DNA from: an uncultured Treponema sp.
GTDB lineage: Bacteria; Spirochaetota; Spirochaetia; Treponematales; Treponemataceae
DNA: 24,666 nt
Assembly (NCBI GenBank): GCA_937891125.1
Contig: CALAEZ010000309.1
Span: forward strand, 1 to 24,666
Reading direction: 5' to 3'
The notes below the pieces were generated by a model that ran no database searches, was not told where the DNA came from, and saw only the letters and a list, made by a program, of their open reading frames with translations. Shown one piece after another: positions 7,453-14,739 of this stretch. Position 1 is the stretch's first letter. The number at the start of each line of letters is the position of its first letter. The position numbers and the translations under genes were made by a program.

Positions 7453-8826
7453 ATGTTGGATTACACGGTTGTTAATGATTCAGGAACAAGCTTGAATGTA
7501 GCAAGCCCGACAATTATCAAGGTTATTGGGTGTGGCGGTGGCGGAAGCAATGCCGTAAACCGCATGATAGATGCAAACATTCAAAACGTTGAATTTATTG
7601 CACTGAATACAGACTTACAGGCGCTGGCAAAATCAAATGCGCCGACTCGTATTCAAATCGGGCAGAAGGTTACGGGCGGCTTAGGCTCTGGCGGTAAACC
7701 GGAAGTCGGTGAGGAATCTGCAAAAGAGGATGTTGAAGTCATCACAAACATCTTAAAAGGCGCAAATATGGTCTTTGTGACCGCTGGAATGGGTGGTGGC
7801 ACGGGCACTGGCTCGGCGCCTGTTGTTGCTAAAATTGCACGTGAGCTTGGCGCATTGACTGTTGGCGTCGTCACCACGCCGTTTGACTTTGAAGGCAAGG
7901 TACGTATGCAGCAGGCACAAGAAGGCATTAAAAAGCTGCATGAAGAGGTAGATGCGCTTATTGTCATTCCGAACCAGCAGCTCTTAAAAATTGTTGATAA
8001 AAAGGCGCCGATTCGTCAGGCTTTTTTGGTTGCCGACGATGTGTTGCGCCAGGGCGTGCAGGGCATTTCAAGTATTATCACACAGTCTGGCGTTGTAAAC
8101 ACCGACTTTGCCGATGTTACCTCTGCAATGAAGGGGCAGGGAGACGCCATTTTGGGAATCGGTCTTGGCGAAGGTGAAAATCGCGCAGTCGATGCAGCAA
8201 CTGCAGCAATTAACAACCGCCTGCTTGAAGATTCTCACATTGATGGCGCAAAGAATGTGCTCATCAATATTTGTTCGAGCGAGGATTTGTCACTTGCAGA
8301 GACAGCTGAAATCGGCAACATTGTTACTGCAAGTGCCGACCCCAATGTGCGCGTATTCTGGGGACAGGTTATCGACCCGAATATGGGCGACAGCGTAAGC
8401 GTTACGGTGATTGCAACGGGCTTTAAAAAGGATACAGTGCCGGTTGAAGAGCCACTTGCAGCTCCCGTTGCAGATGTAGTAGCAGAAAGCGAGCGTGCAG
8501 AAAAAGAAGACGATAACGTGTTCACCTATGGTGTTTTTGAAAATATGTTTGCGCCAGCTCAAGCTGAAGCGAGCCCTGCCGTTGAGCCAAAGCTTTTTGG
8601 TGATGACAGTGGCATTAGCATAAAGCAGAGCGCTTCTGCGGCAGCTGCCGTTCCTAATGCGGCTCCGAAAGGCACGCTGGGTGCTGACATGAGCCGCTCT
8701 GCAGGTACGAACCGAGCCTCGGTCTATCCGCCTGCAGGCTTCCGTGATGACGGTGATTTGTCAAAGCCCGCAGTCTGGCGAAGTCCTTCAAATCTGCCCC
8801 GCGGTATTAACTTAAGCGGCAGATAG
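7453..8826 (+). CDS. ftsZ: FtsZ, tubulin-like division GTPase
   Basis: A 457-residue GTPase that polymerises into the Z ring. The GTP-binding core is complete: 'VIGCGGGGSNAVNRM' (24-38), T4 loop 'GMGGGTGTGSAP' (112-123), 'TTPFDFEG' (141-148) and T7 loop 'NTDFADV' (216-222) with catalytic Asp218 and Asp221. The core ends near 325. Residues about 326-430 are a long, low-complexity linker. The C-terminus 'SKPAVWRSPSN' then 'LPRGINLSGR' only loosely resembles the conserved FtsA-binding peptide and continues about 14 residues beyond it. The ATG has GGGAGG five bases upstream, a strong site matching high FtsZ demand. Confidence 0.97.
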   Translation: MLDYTVVNDSGTSLNVASPTIIKVIGCGGGGSNAVNRMIDANIQNVEFIALNTDLQALAKSNAPTRIQIGQKVTGGLGSGGKPEVGEESAKEDVEVITNILKGANMVFVTAGMGGGTGTGSAPVVAKIARELGALTVGVVTTPFDFEGKVRMQQAQEGIKKLHEEVDALIVIPNQQLLKIVDKKAPIRQAFLVADDVLRQGVQGISSIITQSGVVNTDFADVTSAMKGQGDAILGIGLGEGENRAVDAATAAINNRLLEDSHIDGAKNVLINICSSEDLSLAETAEIGNIVTASADPNVRVFWGQVIDPNMGDSVSVTVIATGFKKDTVPVEEPLAAPVADVVAESERAEKEDDNVFTYGVFENMFAPAQAEASPAVEPKLFGDDSGISIKQSASAAAAVPNAAPKGTLGADMSRSAGTNRASVYPPAGFRDDGDLSKPAVWRSPSNLPRGINLSGR

Positions 8827-8829
8827 GAG
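8824..8829 (+). promoter_or_regulatory. Ribosome-binding site of xerC overlapping the ftsZ stop
   Basis: TAGGAG contains the ftsZ stop codon (TAG, 8824-8826) and lies six bases before GTG at 8836. This spacing favours GTG 8836 over the in-frame ATG at 8842 (12 bases away) as the xerC start. Confidence 0.6.
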
Positions 8830-8835
8830 TTCGGT

Positions 8836-9744
8836 GTGCCTATGGATAGCTTGCTTTCGCAGTTTTATACCGATTTGGTAACCGTGAAGCGGCTTTCTGA
8901 GCAGTCAAGCCAGACCTACGCCGACTGCGCAAAGCTTTTCCTGCTGTGGTTTCATGAAAACGGCATGGAGCTTTCTGAGGCTACCACGCAGAATCTTGTG
9001 CGCTATCTTGTCTGGCGCCGGTCAGACTGTAAGCGTGATGAGCTTACGGTTGCAAAGGATATATCGGCTTTGCGCGCATTTGGAAGCTTCCTTGTTCGCA
9101 AAGGAATCTGGCAGGAAAATCGGGCGGCAGAACTTGACCGCCCTCGAGCTTCGCGGGCTCTTCCGCGGGTTTTAAGCGTTGAGCAAGTGGATACGCTCCT
9201 TGGCGCTATTGATGTGTCAAAGCCGCTTGGCGTGCGCGACCGTGCGCTTTTTGAGCTTATCTATTCCTGTGGGCTACGCATTAGCGAGGCGGCAAGCCTT
9301 GAGGTAGAAAACGTGCACCTTAAGGAGCGCCTGCTTATAGTGCATGGTAAGGGAGACAAGGAGCGCATGGTGCCGTTTGGTGGACCTGCGCGAGCCTGGC
9401 TTGAACAGTATCTTGCCGATGTTCGACCCGTGCTCACCGCAAAGCATGTTGTGAGCGCTGTTTTTGTAAACTTCCGCGGCGAAGCGATGAGCCGCAAGGG
9501 AATCTGGAAGCGCTTTAAAGAGCTTGAGATGCAGACTGGCGTGCACGCGAAGGTGCACACGCTGCGTCATTCGTTTGCTACGCACTTGCTTGCAGGCGGT
9601 GCCGACTTACGAGCCGTGCAGGAGCTTTTAGGTCATTCGGATTTATCGACCACGCAGATTTATACCCATGTTGATGACAGACAGCTTCGCGAAAGTCATC
9701 ATACCTATTTTCCTGGACATACAAGCGGAGGAAAAAATGAGTAA
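8836..9744 (+). CDS. xerC: Tyrosine recombinase XerC/XerD type
   Basis: A 302-residue site-specific recombinase of the family that resolves chromosome dimers at dif near the septum. The N-terminal SAM-like core-binding domain covers about 1-95; the catalytic domain has all six conserved residues: Arg148 ('GLRISEAASL'), Lys172 ('HGKGDKERMVP'), His241 and Arg244 ('HTLRHSFATHLL'), His267 ('LLGHSDLSTTQIYTH') and nucleophile Tyr276. XerC versus XerD cannot be settled from motifs alone. It follows ftsZ by nine bases, which suits a division-linked job. The stop overlaps the next gene as ATGAGTAA. No dif-like site was recognised in the window. Confidence 0.93.
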   Translation: MPMDSLLSQFYTDLVTVKRLSEQSSQTYADCAKLFLLWFHENGMELSEATTQNLVRYLVWRRSDCKRDELTVAKDISALRAFGSFLVRKGIWQENRAAELDRPRASRALPRVLSVEQVDTLLGAIDVSKPLGVRDRALFELIYSCGLRISEAASLEVENVHLKERLLIVHGKGDKERMVPFGGPARAWLEQYLADVRPVLTAKHVVSAVFVNFRGEAMSRKGIWKRFKELEMQTGVHAKVHTLRHSFATHLLAGGADLRAVQELLGHSDLSTTQIYTHVDDRQLRESHHTYFPGHTSGGKNE

Positions 9745-10468
9745 GAATAGAAAACGTGTTTGTGCAGTGATTTTTGCAGTTTTTATGCTTTGTGGCTGCA
9801 CGAAATCTTCTAAAACAATTATTCGAATGCAAAAAATGGAAGAGGGCGTCACGCAAAGCCCGACGACCGTAGAAGAACTAAAGGACGCAATTCAAAAATA
9901 TCAGGATAGAGTTGTCGACATTCAGCTTGCAAACAGCCAGATTGGCATTTGGTACAAGCTGCTTGCAACGCGTTACCTTGACCAGAAAATGTATGGCGAG
10001 GCATTAAAAACGTTCCAGACGGCAATTCAGTATTATCCTGCAAACCAGAATCTGTATTATTACGTTGGCTTGTGCGCTGGCTATATGGCAAAGGCGGCGC
10101 TTGACTACAACGCAAGTGGTAACACTGCCGAGCGCTACAATTACCTAAAGCTTTCAGAAAGCGGCTACCTGCGCGCGCTGGAGCTTGAGCCGCGTTATGC
10201 ACGTGCATTGTACGGTATTGGCGTTCTGTACGTGTTTGAGCTTGACGACTGCGAAAAAGCAATCCCGCACTTAGAAAAGCTGCTTACGATTGAAACAAAA
10301 AATATCGATGCGATGTTTATTCTAGCGCGCGCCTACTATGTTACCTATCAGTTTGATAAGGCGGTAAAGCTCTACGATACGATTATTGCCTCGACAAAGA
10401 GCGAGCAGAAAAAACACGATGCCGAAGCAAACAAGAAGATTGTGCTGGACGCGTCTTACAGCCGGTAA
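9737..10468 (+). CDS. TPR-repeat lipoprotein
   Basis: A 243-residue predicted lipoprotein. The N-terminus is basic then hydrophobic, 'MSKNRKRVCAVIFAVFMLCGC', with Cys21 as the probable lipidated residue in an LCGC lipobox. The rest is helical with tetratricopeptide-like repeats: 'YGEALKTFQTAIQYYPANQNLYYYVGL' pattern, 'YLRALELEPRYARALYGIGVLY', 'AIPHLEKLLTIETKNIDAMFILARAYY', then a shorter fourth unit ending near 220. TPR lipoproteins act as periplasmic scaffolds; the partner is unknown. Its place between xerC and dprA suggests division or envelope work. The ATG at 9737 has GGAGG five bases upstream and shares eight bases with the xerC end. Confidence 0.85.
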   Translation: MSKNRKRVCAVIFAVFMLCGCTKSSKTIIRMQKMEEGVTQSPTTVEELKDAIQKYQDRVVDIQLANSQIGIWYKLLATRYLDQKMYGEALKTFQTAIQYYPANQNLYYYVGLCAGYMAKAALDYNASGNTAERYNYLKLSESGYLRALELEPRYARALYGIGVLYVFELDDCEKAIPHLEKLLTIETKNIDAMFILARAYYVTYQFDKAVKLYDTIIASTKSEQKKHDAEANKKIVLDASYSR

Positions 10469-10483
10469 CGCGGAGAAGAGTCT

Positions 10484-11497
10484 ATGCCTTTGTCGGCTGA
10501 AGCTTTGTTAAAACGGCTTATACTTGCCGATATATCGTTTCTCACCACAAAAGAAAAAAGAATGCTTGATGCCGCCGTTTCTTCGGCAAAAGCGCTTTCT
10601 TCGCTTTCGCTTTCAGATATTTCGCTTACCATACAGCGCACGCTCAAGAAGGGCTGCAGCTGGAATGGCAGTGCGCTCTATAAAAAGGCAGAGCGTGCTT
10701 CATACCTTATTTCTGCATTGCAGATTCAGAGCACATTTTATGATGATGTTGATTTTCCCGCTCTGCTTCGCGAAATGCCCGACCCGCCGTATGCACTTTT
10801 TTACCGCGGAAACCTTTCGTGTCTAAAAAAGCCTTGCATTTCTGTTGTCGGAACACGCCGTGCAACGTTTTTAGCCCGCGAAGCTGCCAGTACTTTTTCC
10901 TGCGAGGCGGCAGGTGAGGGCTGCACGGTGGTAAGCGGACTTGCATACGGCATTGATGTTGCTTCTCATAAGGGCGCGCTGCAGGCAGCTGGCGGCACGA
11001 CAGCTGCCGTGCTTGCAAGCGGCATTGACACAATAACGCCTTCATCGCACACACGCGTTGCCCGCCAGATTTTAGAGCGCGGTGGCTGCATTTTAAGCGA
11101 ATATACGCCTGGCACTCCGGCGGTGGCATTCCGCTTTATTCAGCGCGACAGGTTGATTGCGGCTCTTTCGCCGGCAACCGTTGTCGTGCAAGCTCCAAGC
11201 GGAAGCGGCGCGCTTTTAACAGCCGGTTTTGCCCTTGAATATGGGCGCGACGTTTTGTTTCATGCGGCGGCTTTTTCGCCAGAGTCAGAGCTTTTAGAGC
11301 GAGCCAATGTTGAAAAATTGCAGCGGGAGCTTTCGCAAGGTCGCAATGTCGCCTATAAGCTTGAAAACAGCCCGCAAAAGTACGTTTCTGATGGCGCGAG
11401 CATTATAAAAAGTTTTTCTGATTATCTTGCCTTTCGCGCTGCAGCTCCAGGTACACTGCCAGAAAAAAAGAAGCCGCTGCAGGAAGAGCTTTTTTAA
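10484..11497 (+). CDS. dprA: DprA/Smf DNA-processing protein
   Basis: A 337-residue protein of the DprA family, which loads RecA on single-stranded DNA taken up during transformation. The Rossmann-like core has 'VVGTRRAT' (121-128), 'SGLAYGIDVASHKGAL' (151-166), 'AVLASGIDTI' and 'ILSEYTPGTP' (203-212), and 'RDRLIAALSPATVVVQAPSGSGALLTAGFALEYGRDV' features across 221-257, all family hallmarks. An N-terminal helical region (1-90) precedes it. The C-terminal winged helix found in many DprA proteins is not evident; the tail after about 315 is short and charged. ATG 10484 follows GGAGAAG; the gap to the TPR gene is 15 bases. It is the last gene of the long rightward run before the topA promoter region. 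Confidence 0.92.
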   Translation: MPLSAEALLKRLILADISFLTTKEKRMLDAAVSSAKALSSLSLSDISLTIQRTLKKGCSWNGSALYKKAERASYLISALQIQSTFYDDVDFPALLREMPDPPYALFYRGNLSCLKKPCISVVGTRRATFLAREAASTFSCEAAGEGCTVVSGLAYGIDVASHKGALQAAGGTTAAVLASGIDTITPSSHTRVARQILERGGCILSEYTPGTPAVAFRFIQRDRLIAALSPATVVVQAPSGSGALLTAGFALEYGRDVLFHAAAFSPESELLERANVEKLQRELSQGRNVAYKLENSPQKYVSDGASIIKSFSDYLAFRAAAPGTLPEKKKPLQEELF

Positions 11498-11516
11498 GCA
11501 CAGCCGACTTTTTCCC

Positions 11517-11549
11517 CTATTGCAATAGTTTTGCTTTTGCATTTATATT
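11517..11549 (+). promoter_or_regulatory. Probable topA promoter overlapping a 12-bp palindrome
   Basis: TTGCAA (11520-11525, four of six to TTGACA) and TATATT (11544-11549, five of six) are 18 bases apart, leaving an untranslated leader of about 30 bases. The -35 lies inside a perfect 12-base palindrome CTATTGCAATAG (11517-11528), which could be an operator. The 90-base gap between dprA and topA shows no terminator hairpin, so read-through from the division operon is also possible. Confidence 0.4.
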
Positions 11550-11587
11550 CTATATACAAGCTTTAAATCAGTTTGGAGAACATGCAT

Positions 11588-13750
11588 ATGGCTAAAAAAG
11601 CTACGACAGCAAAAAAAACTGCACAAAAAGAGTCTACGCTCGTTATCGTGGAATCTCCTGCAAAAGCTACGACAATCGAAAAATATCTCGGCCCCGGCTA
11701 CACGGTCAAAGCTTCAATGGGACATTTAATTGATCTTCCCAAAAGCCGCATGGCGGTAAAAATCGAAGAGAACTTTCAGCCCGAATATATTACGGTGCGC
11801 GGGCGCGCAAAGCTTTTAAAAGAATTACAGAAAGATGCAAAAAAAAGCGACCACGTGTTGCTGGCTTCCGATAACGACCGCGAGGGAGAGGCAATTGCCT
11901 GGCATCTTAACAACGCGCTTAAGGACAAAACCGAGGCTGACATTAAGCGCATTGTGTTTAACGAAATTACGCCGGTCGCCATTAAAGAGGCGGTAAAGCA
12001 CCCGGGCGAAATTGAAGAAAGTAAGGTAAATGCGCAAAAAGCGCGCCGCGTCTTAGACCGTCTTGTGGGCTACAATTTAAGCCCGCTTTTGTGGAAAAAA
12101 GTAAAGAACGGATTGTCTGCAGGCCGCGTACAGTCGGTTGCGCTTCGCCTTATCTGCGAGCGCGAGGCAGAGGTCGAAGCCTTTATTCCGGAAGAGTACT
12201 GGTCGCTTGAAGCTGATTTTTCTAAAGGTAAGCAGACGTTTACCGCCCAGCTTGTGCAGTACAAGGGCGCAAAGCCTGAGCTGAAATCTGAGCAGGCAGT
12301 TAAAGACATTATTGCAGAAATCCAGAACAGCGAATGTAAGGTAAGCGACATAAAGTACACCGAAAAGACAGTGCGCCCGAAAGCTCCGTTTACCACCTCA
12401 AAGCTGCAGCAGTCGGCGGCAAATCGCTTAGGCTTTACCTCGCGCAAAACCATGCAAATCGCCCAGCAGCTCTATGAAGGCATTCAGATGGGAGCTAACC
12501 GCATCGGTTTAATCACCTACATGCGTACCGACAGCGTGCGCATTTCGCAGACAGCTTTAGACGACGTGCGCGACTGGCTCACTAAAAATCATCCGGACGC
12601 ACTTCCCGAAAAAGCTATTGAATACGCGGTTGGAAAAGGAGCGCAGGACGCGCACGAATGTATTCGCCCGACGTATGTAAGCTACACGCCTGACAGCGTA
12701 AAAGAATACTTAAGCCGCGACCAGTTGCGTCTGTACACCATCATCTGGGAACGCTTTGTTTCAAGCCAGATGACAAATGCAAAGACGCGCACGACAAGCG
12801 TTGACATAAGTGCTGGAGACGCGCTCTTCCGCGTAAGCGCGTCTAAGCTCGTGGAAAAAGGCTTTTATGCCGTCATTAAGCTCCTTTCGAGCAAGGAAGA
12901 TGTAACTGGCTCTTTCCCGTCATTAAAGCAGAATGAGGTTTTAGACAGTGCGCATAAATTCTACCCGGAGCAGCATTTTACGCAAGGACCTGCGCGCTAC
13001 ACTGACGCTTCAATCGTGCGTATGCTTGAAGAAAAAGGCATTGGCCGCCCGTCTACCTATGCGCCGATTATTTCCGTACTGTTAGACCGCTATTATGTGA
13101 CCAGAAGTAACAAGCAGCTTGTCCCGACCCAGCTTGGAAAGATGATTTGTAAAATTCTTGTTGAAGCGTTCCCTGACGTGATAAACGAGCATTTTACCGC
13201 TGACGTAGAAAACAAGCTTGATGAAGTAGAGCAAGATAAGCTTGTCTGGAACACGATGATTGGCTCTTTTTACGCGCCGTTTAAAAAGCGCGTGGATGAA
13301 GTAGACGCAACGACAGAAAGCGTAAAGGGCTTTTTAGACGAGCCGACTGACAAGATTTGCGAAAAATGCGGGAAGCCGATGATGAAAAAGCTCGGCCGTT
13401 TCGGTTTTTTCCTTGCCTGCTCTGGCTTCCCGGAGTGCCACAATACTAAGTCAATTCCGCTTGCAAAGTGCCCGGTAGACGGCTGTGACGGCGAAATTGT
13501 TGAGCGAAAAAGCAAAGGGCGCGGAAAATCCTTTTACGGCTGTACAAACTACCCGAAGTGCAGCTTTATTTCGCACTTTAAGCCGCTGCAAGACCAGTAC
13601 TGCCCTAAATGCGGCTGGTTCTTAGTCGAAAAATACGACAAGAAAAACGGAAGCTACAAATCCTGCATTAACCCTGACTGCGACTACTTACACAGCGCAG
13701 AAGACGCGCAGGAAAAGCTTCCTGACGCTCTGACTGCAGAAGAAGAGTAA
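11588..13750 (+). CDS. topA: DNA topoisomerase I (type IA)
   Basis: A 720-residue enzyme that relaxes negative supercoils. The Toprim domain holds 'LVIVESPAKATTIEKYL' (18-34, Glu22) and 'LLASDNDREGEAIAWHL' (91-107, acidic triad Asp95, Asp97, Glu99). The active-site tyrosine is Tyr311 in 'RIGLITYMRTDSVRIS'. 'EEKGIGRPSTYAPII' (481-495) is another signature. Three C-terminal zinc ribbons are intact: Cys591/594/611/617, Cys628/633/652/658 and Cys672/675/693/698. ATG 11588 is preferred over TTG 11573 and ATG 11582 because GGAG (11575-11578) lies nine bases before it. It is followed directly by a strong terminator. Confidence 0.97.
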   Translation: MAKKATTAKKTAQKESTLVIVESPAKATTIEKYLGPGYTVKASMGHLIDLPKSRMAVKIEENFQPEYITVRGRAKLLKELQKDAKKSDHVLLASDNDREGEAIAWHLNNALKDKTEADIKRIVFNEITPVAIKEAVKHPGEIEESKVNAQKARRVLDRLVGYNLSPLLWKKVKNGLSAGRVQSVALRLICEREAEVEAFIPEEYWSLEADFSKGKQTFTAQLVQYKGAKPELKSEQAVKDIIAEIQNSECKVSDIKYTEKTVRPKAPFTTSKLQQSAANRLGFTSRKTMQIAQQLYEGIQMGANRIGLITYMRTDSVRISQTALDDVRDWLTKNHPDALPEKAIEYAVGKGAQDAHECIRPTYVSYTPDSVKEYLSRDQLRLYTIIWERFVSSQMTNAKTRTTSVDISAGDALFRVSASKLVEKGFYAVIKLLSSKEDVTGSFPSLKQNEVLDSAHKFYPEQHFTQGPARYTDASIVRMLEEKGIGRPSTYAPIISVLLDRYYVTRSNKQLVPTQLGKMICKILVEAFPDVINEHFTADVENKLDEVEQDKLVWNTMIGSFYAPFKKRVDEVDATTESVKGFLDEPTDKICEKCGKPMMKKLGRFGFFLACSGFPECHNTKSIPLAKCPVDGCDGEIVERKSKGRGKSFYGCTNYPKCSFISHFKPLQDQYCPKCGWFLVEKYDKKNGSYKSCINPDCDYLHSAEDAQEKLPDALTAEEE

Positions 13751-13808
13751 GCTACACGGTGGCTGGCGCGCGCTGTTATGGCGCGTGGTTTGTAGCGTGC
13801 TTTTTTTT
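13751..13808 (+). terminator. Rho-independent terminator of topA
   Basis: Starting immediately after the topA stop, GCTACA (13751-13756) pairs with TGTAGC (13791-13796), and inside this GCGCGC (13767-13772) pairs with GCGCGT (13781-13786, one G-U). Eight T residues follow at 13801-13808 after a four-base GTGC. The GC-rich inner stem with a T-run is the classical form. Confidence 0.8.
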
Positions 13809-13879
13809 GGTAGCTTCGGCGCAAAAGCACAGGCTGCATATTTGATTTTACTGCGTAAAAACTGATTTTGATGGCATGG

Positions 13880-14002
13880 TGCCGTTTTGCCGCTGGATGG
13901 GTGATGAGCAAGCTGTAAAATGACATTCGTCCGCTGGGCAAATCTTAAGCAATGTCAAAATGCCGTTTTGTCGCTAGACGCGTAGTGAGCTTGCAATTTT
14001 GA
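13880..14002 (+). repeat. Degenerate direct repeats in the topA-GGDEF gap
   Basis: Part of a ~310-base stretch without a gene. A unit starting TGCCGTTTTG(C/T)CGCT(G/A)GA is present at 13880-13923 and again at 13961-14002, with 'GAGC', an AAGCT/CTTGC segment and an (A/T)-rich end aligned in both. A shorter, weaker copy sharing CCGCTGG, AAGC and AAAATG may lie between (about 13924-13962). Inverted pairs are also present: TGACATT (13921-13927) with AATGTCA (13951-13957), and GCAAGCT (13908-13914) with AGCTTGC (13988-13994). This could be a remnant of a small repeated element; I do not recognise a named family. Confidence 0.5.
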
Positions 14003-14087
14003 AAAGCCCGAATCTGCGGTTGCGAGCCATTTATGAACTTAAAAATGGTATACTGCGCCTGACCTCGCTAAAAATCGGTAGGGCTTT
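14003..14087 (+). other. Nested inverted repeats upstream of the GGDEF gene
   Basis: Three pairs of complementary segments are correctly nested: AAAGCCC (14003-14009) with GGGCTTT (14081-14087), GCGAG (14022-14026) with CTCGC (14064-14068), and CCATTT (14027-14032) with AAATGG (14043-14048) around a 10-base loop. GCGAG and CCATTT are adjacent, so on the left they form one continuous arm. An RNA transcribed from further upstream could fold here, or the DNA could be a cruciform or protein site. The first extended -10 lies in the right-hand interior loop. No match to a c-di-GMP riboswitch was seen. Confidence 0.4.
14046..14058 (+). promoter_or_regulatory. First extended -10 box upstream of the GGDEF gene
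   Basis: TGGTATACTGCGC occurs here and again, identical over 13 bases, at 14106-14118, exactly 60 bases later. It contains the extended -10 TGNTATACT. There is no good -35 at normal spacing (TTGCGA is 23 bases away). Transcription would begin near 14061, giving a leader of about 60 bases. Confidence 0.4.
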
Positions 14088-14118
14088 GCGCTTTTCTTAC
14101 CTGTTTGGTATACTGCGC
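14086..14118 (+). promoter_or_regulatory. Promoter at the GGDEF gene start, likely leaderless mRNA
   Basis: TTGCGC (14086-14091) and TATACT (14109-14114) are 17 bases apart, and TG at 14106-14107 makes an extended -10. The predicted start of transcription is at or within about two bases of the ATG at 14122. No Shine-Dalgarno sequence precedes that ATG, which fits a leaderless message. Confidence 0.55.
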
Positions 14119-14121
14119 GGC

Positions 14122-14739
14122 ATGAACGCTTCTTTTTCTTCTATTTCGCTTGAGGCACTAAGCGACGACGAGCTTTTAGCGCTGAGTGATGCAATTCAAA
14201 AAATCCGCGCTTCCCGCGCTTCTTTTCATAAGGAAACAGAATTAGATGCACTTACCGGCTTATGCAATAAGGAAACCTTTGAGCGGCTTGTGCGTAAGCA
14301 GCTTTCTGAATCAGAGCCGCAGACGGTTTCTGTGCTCTTCTGTATTGACATTGATAATTTTACGCAGGTAAATAGCGCCTTAGAGGCAACGGGCGGCAAT
14401 GTTGTTCTGCATGATTTTGCCGAAGTCTTAAAACGCCTGTTCCGTCCGGGCGATGTTATGGGACGCATTGGAGAAGACGAATTTGCGGTCTTTTTGCACA
14501 ATATTCCTGATTGTGCTGTCGCCGAGCAAAAAGCAACGCGGATTTTGCAGGCAGCTTCTCATCTGCTTTTGGGGGTTGAAACCATAAAAATAAGTGCAAG
14601 CGTTGGCATTGCAGCAAGCCCCCAGCATGGAACTGAGTATGAGGCGCTGTTTTCTGTTGCTGAGTGTGCGGTGTCTAACGTAAAGCGTGCAGGCAGAAAC
14701 GGCTATTGCTTTGGCTCTGGTGCTGTTGTCCGCACATAA
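14122..14739 (+). CDS. Small GGDEF-domain protein (putative diguanylate cyclase)
   Basis: A 205-residue soluble protein: a short N-terminal helical part (1-38) and a GGDEF domain (about 39-198). Diguanylate cyclases make c-di-GMP from two GTP. Seen: 'LDALTGLCNKETFE' (41-54), metal-binding 'FCIDIDNF' with Asp76, the signature as 'RIGEDEFAVFL' (115-125), and the inhibitory I-site RxxD 'RPGD' (108-111) exactly five residues before it. The signature is GEDEF, with Glu in place of the second Gly, so activity is uncertain. There is no sensor domain or membrane segment. The frame is open back to 13999 but ATG 14122 fits the domain start and the promoter. It faces the TAXI gene. Confidence 0.8.
   Translation: MNASFSSISLEALSDDELLALSDAIQKIRASRASFHKETELDALTGLCNKETFERLVRKQLSESEPQTVSVLFCIDIDNFTQVNSALEATGGNVVLHDFAEVLKRLFRPGDVMGRIGEDEFAVFLHNIPDCAVAEQKATRILQAASHLLLGVETIKISASVGIAASPQHGTEYEALFSVAECAVSNVKRAGRNGYCFGSGAVVRT

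Noticed and set aside
13999..14121. N-terminal extension of the GGDEF protein by 41 residues
   Set aside because: The extra residues overlap the repeats, the nested inverted repeats and two promoter boxes. No good ribosome-binding site precedes 13999, and the domain starts normally from ATG 14122.
14003..14121. A c-di-GMP riboswitch upstream of the GGDEF gene
   Set aside because: The context invites it, but the conserved core sequences of the c-di-GMP-I and -II classes as I know them are not present.
13809..14121. An insertion sequence or integron cassette site in the gene-free region
   Set aside because: There is no transposase or integrase remnant, no clear terminal inverted repeats with target duplication, and the repeats do not have a recognisable attC layout.
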